Source: Diphasiastrum complanatum
Lineage: Eukaryota; Streptophyta; Lycopodiopsida; Lycopodiales; Lycopodiaceae
Length of the DNA: 64,000 nucleotides
Direction: 5' to 3'
Assembly (NCBI GenBank): GCA_029204225.1
Contig: CM055092.1
Location: 71,303,472 to 71,367,471, forward strand
Shown here in pieces: positions 57,955-64,000 of this stretch (positions are counted from its first letter, which is position 1; every line of letters starts with the position of its first letter). Position numbers and translations under genes: made by a program. The notes under the pieces are model-generated. The model saw only the letters and a program-made list of their open reading frames with translations. It ran no database searches and was not told the DNA's origin.

Positions 57955-59049
57955 ATGGCTGCCCCTGGAGGTGCTCCTCAAGAAGTCAATCCAATCATTG
58001 TTAGGAGAGCACCCCGTTTGGATCTACCCAATTACAATGGATTAATAGATCAATTAGATTTCTTCAGATCTATTCTGAATCTTGTGAAGTTTATGGCAAA
58101 GTTTTCCCCCAGGATAAACTTAAGCTTTTTCTTATGGCTTTAACGGGTGCAGTGCAAGATTGGTACTACAATAAAGATGAAACTGAGCGTACAAATTGGA
58201 AGACTGTCAAACGAGTCCTCATCACACGGTTCAAACCTCGGAAGTTTATGGAAGACTCTTTCTTACTCTTAAGTAAAATTAAAATGGGAAAGCGAAAAAT
58301 GGTTTGAGATTATATTGAATGAGTAAAACGCCTCAGATATGAGTGCGTACCTGAATTGATTATCGAAGATGCCATGATTATGTGGTTCCTAGCAGGTCTT
58401 CCGAAAAGGATCAGACATGAGTTAAAATGCCACAATGAGTATGCGACTTTGCAAAACGCTATGGATGATGCAATACAAGAGGAGGATGAAGATTGAGACG
58501 CTGAGCCAAATGTCATTATGTTGTCTTATACACCAGGGCAAACCACTATGACATCCACCACTATTGCATCAACGAATGTCAATTCTACTGTAGAAATGAT
58601 GCTCAATGGAAAATTTCCATGGACAAGTGAACAAGGAACCTGAGAAATTTGCTAAGACTTTTTCTACCAGAAAAAATGTTTGGTGTTCCATTTGTATGGG
58701 AAATCATACAGTGAATGAGTGTCCTCAAATAAAAAAATGAATGGAAATTAGTATATGCCATTTGTGTAATTCGCCTGATCATGAGACTGCTTTTTGCAAC
58801 TTTAATCCTCGGATTATTCAGCAATTGTATGTCCAGATGGGATATCGAGAACCGCCCATACCAAACCCGATTGAAGATGAACTCATTCTTGTGAGTCATG
58901 CCTTGACTTATGGTGATAATGTAGAACTTACTAATGAGCAAATTCTAAATCATATGGATCCGACCAGATTTGAAGTACGTAATATTACTTATGAACCAAC
59001 AATAAAACCGCCAAAAGCAATTATATTGAAGGAAGACAGGATCTCATGA
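57955..59049 (+). pseudogene. Gypsy gag (5' half of split element)
   Basis: ATG at 57955 (MAAPGGAP). Domains in order: RAPRLDLPNYNG start, retrotransposon Gag core (LFLMALTGAVQDWYYN, WKTVKRVLITRFKPR, MIMWFLAGLPKRIRHEL; about 58090-58440), then two zinc knuckles, CSICMGNHTVNEC (about 58688-58726, one residue short of CX2CX4HX4C) and CHLCNSPDHETAFC (about 58757-58798). A frameshift near 58090 and several stops break it. Confidence 0.8.
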
Positions 59050-59110
59050 TCAATGACGAAGAAACAAGCTAAACAACAGTATAATATAGTCCTAAAATGA
59101 GAAAATCCAC

Positions 59111-60241
59111 TTGAAAAGATTGACTAAAGGAATGAGCCAGCCTTACTGGATAAAGGCAAAGGAAAAGTTAAGGGAGATTATTCAAGTCAGAGTTCTAGCA
59201 AGACATCATCGTCCAGGAAGTCTTCACCTTCGAAGAAAAGTCTATTCTCTCGGAAATCATCGCCTCCATGATCAATTCCTACTAAAAAGACTAAGCAAAG
59301 ATCCAAGTCTAATCCTTTTGATAAAGAGAAATCAGATGAGGTCCAGCATGATATGCCTGAACATTTCAAATGCTATACACTGGATGATGTGGTTATCATG
59401 TTGCCAAAAGCACACCATGAACTTGAAGACCAAGTGCCAGAATCGAAAGTTGTTTACGATGGCCCAGCTAAGACAAAGCCTATGAATCTTGCTGAGCCAG
59501 GAGAACCAAAAAAGATTGTACAAGTTGGATCACAACTTAATCCTGAACATTTTCAAGCGCTACGGAAGTTGTTTATTAAGTATCAAGATTGCTTTGCCTG
59601 GACTTATAAAGATCTTAAAGGGATCCCGACGTCAGTTATTCAACACACCATACCTTTAATACCTGATGCAGTTCCAAAGGTGACAAAGTTCTATCGCTAT
59701 AATCGTAATGTTGCGGATCTGATAAAGAAAGAACTTCAGAGATTGCTTGACGTTGATTTCATTTTTGAGATCGAGCATACCGAATGGGTTTCACCAATTG
59801 TCATTGTTCCTAAGAAGAATGAAAAATTGAGAATTTGTGTGAATCTCAAGGCCTTGAACAAAGGAACGAGAAAAGATAACTTTATGTTACCTTTTACTGA
59901 AAGCATTTTGGATCGCCTTGCTGGAGCGGAAGCTTATAATTTTCTGGATGGATTTAGTGGTTACATCTAAGTCAAAATTGCACCTGAAGATCATTACAAA
60001 ATAGCCTTTGCAACAGAATGGGGGACCTATGCTTACAAAGTAATGCCATTTGGACTCCATAATGCACCAAGTTCGTTTCAAAGAGTAATGCAATTTGCTT
60101 TTAAAGATTATCTACAGAAATTTCTTGAAATTTATGGATGACCTTGGAGTCCATAGCACAGACTCAGACCACCTGGTTCGATTGGAAAAAGTATTTGAAC
60201 GTTGTCGCAAGTATCAAATTTCCTTGAATCCAGAAAAGTGC
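59111..60241 (+). pseudogene. Gypsy pol: RT (5' half of split element)
   Basis: After a region where protease would lie (no D[TS]G recognised), the frame from 59353 gives KPMNLAEPGEPKKIVQVGSQL, CFAWTYKDLKGIP, VSPIVIVPKKN, RICVNLKALNKGTRKDNFMLPF and YNFLDGFSGYI, then a stop. It resumes with ATEWGTYAYKVMPFGLHNAPSSFQRVM, the active site FMDDLGVHS (about 60132), and LVRLEKVFERCRKYQISLNPEKC ending at 60241. There homology stops: RNase H and integrase are absent on this strand. The lineage is Athila/Tat-like by RT pattern and PBS. Confidence 0.85.
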
Positions 60242-60404
60242 TAGATATGGCTTTGAAAACGAAAAAAGAAAGAAAGAGCTCGAGACATTGCTATCATTGT
60301 TGGGGACATGGTATGTCTTTTGGCGCCCTTTTCTTTTCACACCTGCACCTAATAAAGGCAAGCAGGATGCAGCCATTAGTAGAGTCTCTTTTGACCTCTA
60401 TTGG

Positions 60405-60575
60405 AACTAATATGACATAGTATGTTCTTAGGTCCAATGAGGACTTTAAATCCTCCATTGTAACTAATATGGCATAGTATGTTCTTACGTTCATTGCGGA
60501 CTTTAAATCCTCCATTGGAGCGAATAACATAGTTGTAGTGGTAAAATGTTTTATTAGTTTCGATAAGGACTTTAA
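60405..60575 (+). repeat. 57-bp tandem repeat, about three units
   Basis: Units begin near 60405 (AACTAATATGACATAGTATG), 60462 and 60519, each containing GAGGACTTTAAATC or a variant; the third is diverged. Confidence 0.85.
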
Positions 60576-60576
60576 A

Positions 60577-60800
60577 TCAACAGTCGACAAAATCGGGTAG
60601 ACACTTTATAATGCTTTCTAATATGTAATGTCCTAAATCTTTTGGAATTCTAAGATATACCCAGTCATCAACTTTATAATCTATGAGAGATCTCTTAAGA
60701 TCGTCATAGTGTTTAGCTCTGTCATGAACATTACGGATACTGTCCTTAGACACTTGCAACATTTCTTTATATAATGCAGGAAATCCGCAACCGTCTGATT
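60577..60800 (-). pseudogene. Gypsy integrase C-terminal fragment
   Basis: Minus strand: ALYKEMLQVSKDSIRNVHDRAKHYDDLKRSL and YKVDDWVYLRIPKD, the region after the integrase core of chromovirus-type elements (DRQK.YAD.KR....F..GD.V.L...). It is an isolated fragment next to the tandem repeat. Confidence 0.65.
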
Positions 60801-63800
60801 TTGTTGGATTATGATTCTTACCGCACCGTTCTAATCAAAAGTCCTCAAAAACAAGCAATTATTGACTAAAATCATATCCTAGAACCATAAATCTTGTAAA
60901 TTATTGATGTGTATCATTAATTCATCAATTAATGAATCTCTTGTCATATGCCTATGCCTAAGAAATTAGCAAGCCAAATTACATACGCCAATTCAAAGAC
61001 AAGCTATCCAACATGATACTAGAGAAAAGACTTAACAACGTAAGAACATTGGAAACCACGATGGTTGAATGCCAAAAGGACATGAGATTCTCATCAAGAA
61101 AGACATGAAAACATCACGTGGGATAGTGGCACATGAGACCATAGCTTGGAAGAGTCCCATAGCTCCTATTTAACGAAGGAGTAGAAACTCACATCACTTT
61201 GAATGAGCCTAAAACATCATGATCTATGGTAGAGTGCGTTTACTTAAAGAAAACCTCCACAAGTTAACTATCTTCTAAAAGTTCACCTACCATCGTTATC
61301 TCCCAACTACCATTGTTATCTCATAATGGCCTAACTATTAGCTTGGAGGGGTCTAAGAGGGGTACAAATGATTTATTAATTCCCTTCAAAGCCCTCAAGC
61401 TGACAATCAGAAAATATCATTAACTAATGTTCTAGGCCTAGCACATGACACTACACCTGCTGAAACATTTTTGCCCTTAGAAATGAAGTACAAAAAACAA
61501 ATCAGATATGGCAATGTGAATGCTTTTGGACCAAAATTGGAATAGACTTGTTGATGTAGATTTCCCTTGATTACCAGGCCTTGATGGGTGCTTGATGAAA
61601 AAGTTGATGATGCACATCATTTCTTGTAGAAATGTTTGGATGACCTCTCCACCAATACCATTGCCTTAAGGTTGATTTATCCAATGCCAATTGTGTTTCT
61701 TTGTGGCTCAGCATCCAATGTTGTTGCTTTGTCCTTTGCCCAAAACATTAGAACAATCAATGTCCTTACTAATCCCAATACCATATTAAGAATAGATGGT
61801 ATGTTGCCATATAACCAACATGTATGTCTTAAGTCCTTTGAATGTGTACATGAGTCTCCAAAGATAATGATGCTATACTTGATAAATTTGGGGAATAAAA
61901 AGATAACATATTGATTGCCCTTGAAATTTGTGTCATGATCAAAGTTAGGCCATCTTGAAGATTCTCAAATGCTTCAAGAAACATGGATTTGAGCTCAACA
62001 CCAAGGTTTTGGAATGTTGCAAATATTATCTTGATATTCTCAAATTTTTTCTTAGAATGGCCAAGTTCATATGGAACCAACTCCTCTTATACAAGATGCT
62101 TGATAAATGACATATATTCAGACAAGGAGTTAAGTGTTCCCTCTTCTTTCCAATGCATAAGCCATTTCTTTGTATTTTCCTATTTCTCCGAGTACATTTG
62201 TTTCCATGAATTTTGAAATTCTTAAATTTTGCCCATTAATTTCATTTGCTTGACAACGTCTAAACAATCTTCATAGAAAGTGGAATCATAATCACACTCA
62301 TACTCGTGGTTTGATTCCATTGTGAAGTGACTCTTCAACAAAATAAGAAACTAAGCAAAAAAAAATCACTTAGTAATGAAAATAAAGTTCCTATTCTACT
62401 CTTCTCCCTAAATGTTTTAGTGCTTAAAAAAAGCTCTAGAGGGTATTTAAATTTGAGATTCCTATTCTTGCTCTTGTATAGATTCTTATTTTACAAAAAA
62501 CAACTCCAAATGCATAAGGTTTGAAAATGGTCAATATGCACACAACACTTTGTAGTTCATCACTAAACTAGAGTTGTTTAAGTTGAATGAGCCCATCCTC
62601 TTGTTTTGAGTGAGCATTTTGGTAGTACTTGTTTTGCAAAGTGAAAAAACTAGGTGTCTATAGTCATTGTTCGATTTGTCTTATGTTTTGTGACAAGATC
62701 TTGAGCAAGCTCAATCGGATTATCAATCACGTAATGTTCGATGTATAGAAAAGTAAAATGTGCTTGGACAACGGCTCTAGTTGGTGTATGTAATCAAAGA
62801 AAAAAGACATTTGGTTTTGCATAGAGGCACCAAGATAGAATGTACTCATTTGTTCATCATTAACCAAATAGACGATCAAACCGAATCATGGAAGAATTGT
62901 TCTTACATTTGTCATTACAACTACAATTGAGAAAAAAATGTCATTTCCAATTATCTTGCATTTATTGGTTGATATGATGTGGCATTCCCCACACGTTCCA
63001 GACCCGATGAATCAGCATACAAGGTCAAAATGTACTTGATCTATATAGATCAAGTACATTTCGATAATCCAATCTTGATGAGCGATCTTGATTTTGAGGC
63101 AATACCTTGTAGTTTTCACTATTTATGTTGTGATTTCTTGCATTCAATGCTATCAATAGGTAGTGATCTTCAATCCATGCTCACTGTCCATACAGTGACA
63201 GAGTTTCACATGTGTGATTTCGCTCTTGAGTTGTTTTGATCATTTGTCAAGTTGTTCTTGCTAGTTAGATGCAATTTTTTATCTAGATCTAAATATAGAC
63301 ATTAGATTTGAGATTGATCTATCTAATTAGCACCCAACACCTCTTGTGGATCAATTGTAGATCCAATTAAGGTCCAAACTTTAGTGAATTCAACATGATA
63401 TTAGATCCAAGTACAATAGGCGATGAAAATGATCAATGAACACACCCAAACTTAGAAAGTTTTGAGTGCTTGATTTTATCTTGTGAGGGCGAGCTAGCAG
63501 TAAGTGGTAGCGTCAATTTTTTTGGATCAAATTGAGTTTTGGGCTGTAGGTGTATTGTTCACACATGTGAGTCCATATTGGACCTATCTTACAAGTGCCT
63601 AACTTTGAATTTGTCCTATATTTCACATACACATCCACTTTTCAAGATTTCTGGTGCATTGTCTAGATCTAGCTTCATAGTTTCCATATCAATGATAGGA
63701 TCTTGTAATGATTCATTGATGTGAATGTTTGGGAGCCCAGATTAGGCCCAAAAAAATCATTTTTCAGATATTGATAGGGAGTGATAAGTACTGGGGAGTT

Positions 63801-64000
63801 GATTGCCAAAAATCATAGATCTAGGGAGTGATTTGCTAATTTGGTAGTGATCTCATTGTACCATCAACCAAGCTTTGTGCTAGTTTGATTGGGCCAAGAC
63901 TAGAAGCATCTTGAGTGCTAGAAGTCTGCCTTAGATCATTCCATTGAGTGAAATCTTTGTGAATTTCAAATGCTAAACCATTCATAATGGCATCAATGGG
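60801..64000. other. AT-rich region without recognised gene
   Basis: Short ORFs only, none with known motifs. It contains the perfect palindrome at 63028-63061. Parts near 63330-63400 resemble, weakly, the candidate LTR at 7.6 kb (GATCCAATTAAGGTC versus GATCCAATTGAGGTC). Confidence 0.45.
63028..63061. repeat. Perfect 34-bp palindrome
   Basis: Each 17-base arm, starting AAATGTACTTGATC, is the exact reverse complement of the other, with no spacer. Confidence 0.95.

Larger units (their letters stand above)
49509..60241. mobile_element. One gypsy element split by an inversion
   Basis: 5' LTR-gag-RT lies on plus (56174-60241); integrase-ORF3-3' LTR lies on minus (54658-49514). Each part lacks what the other has, the LTRs match, and the flanks are reverse-complement target duplications (ATGTG/CACAT). 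An inversion of about 54660-60241 explains the order. Some internal sequence (RNase H, integrase N-terminus) is missing at the breakpoints. Confidence 0.8.

Noticed and set aside
61636-63239. ORFs of 65-92 codons near the window end
   Set aside because: No homology, no splice structure, and the AT-rich context makes such lengths unremarkable.

Overview
This is a piece of a land-plant nuclear genome, rich in transposons and low in genes. The evidence is GT-AG introns in a plant-type gene, copia and gypsy LTR retrotransposons with plant-type primer-binding sites, hAT relics with BED fingers, a tRNA-derived SINE-like repeat, many dinucleotide microsatellites and long AT-rich spacers. Nothing bacterial, organellar or ribosomal was seen. 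The species cannot be named. The LINE and a Penelope-like reverse transcriptase are of types I associate more with ferns, lycophytes, conifers or algae than with typical crops, but that is impression, not proof.

Layout. (1) 1-5.95 kb: a young copia element (151-5782, near-identical LTRs, 5-bp target duplication GGCTT) sits inside an older minus-strand copia integrase relic. Its reverse transcriptase core is missing and a roughly 1 kb in-frame segment of unknown origin takes its place. (2) 6-13 kb: an AT-rich foldback element, a possible minus-strand copia LTR with PBS, a copia relic (8.2-10.4 kb), SINE-like repeats and a recent 347-bp tandem duplication. (3) 13.99-30.57 kb, minus strand: the one convincing host gene. 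Six phase-compatible exons encode a 514-aa TDRD3/RMI1-like OB-fold protein. Its second intron (about 12.4 kb) holds relics of a chromovirus-type gypsy element, a copia element, two hAT transposons and a LINE, plus two MITE-like elements with GC-rich palindromic ends. (4) 30.6-36.8 kb: AT-rich intergenic DNA with microsatellites and no recognisable gene. (5) 36.8-41.3 kb: a broken minus-strand copy of a coiled-coil retroelement ORF3, interrupted by a complete solo LTR and a truncated copia LTR; a truncated LTR in the opposite orientation makes a large inverted repeat. (6) 41.8-49.5 kb: two head-to-tail copies of a Penelope-like or related retroelement region. (7) 49.5-60.25 kb: one gypsy element (Athila/Tat-like, with a sense ORF3 after pol) cut in two by an inversion. 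Its 5' half is on the plus strand and its 3' half on the minus strand. (8) 60.25-64 kb: small relics, a 57-bp tandem repeat and a perfect 34-bp palindrome.

The most notable results are the inversion-split gypsy element, supported by matching target duplications and by flanks that rejoin to match a paralogous copy at 45.66-45.83 kb; the copia element with a foreign in-frame segment; the env-like or accessory ORF3 with its repeated CCTTCGCC-type motif in the non-coding parts of the element; and the compact host gene stretched by transposon accumulation. All coordinates were read by eye; boundaries of decayed elements are approximate.
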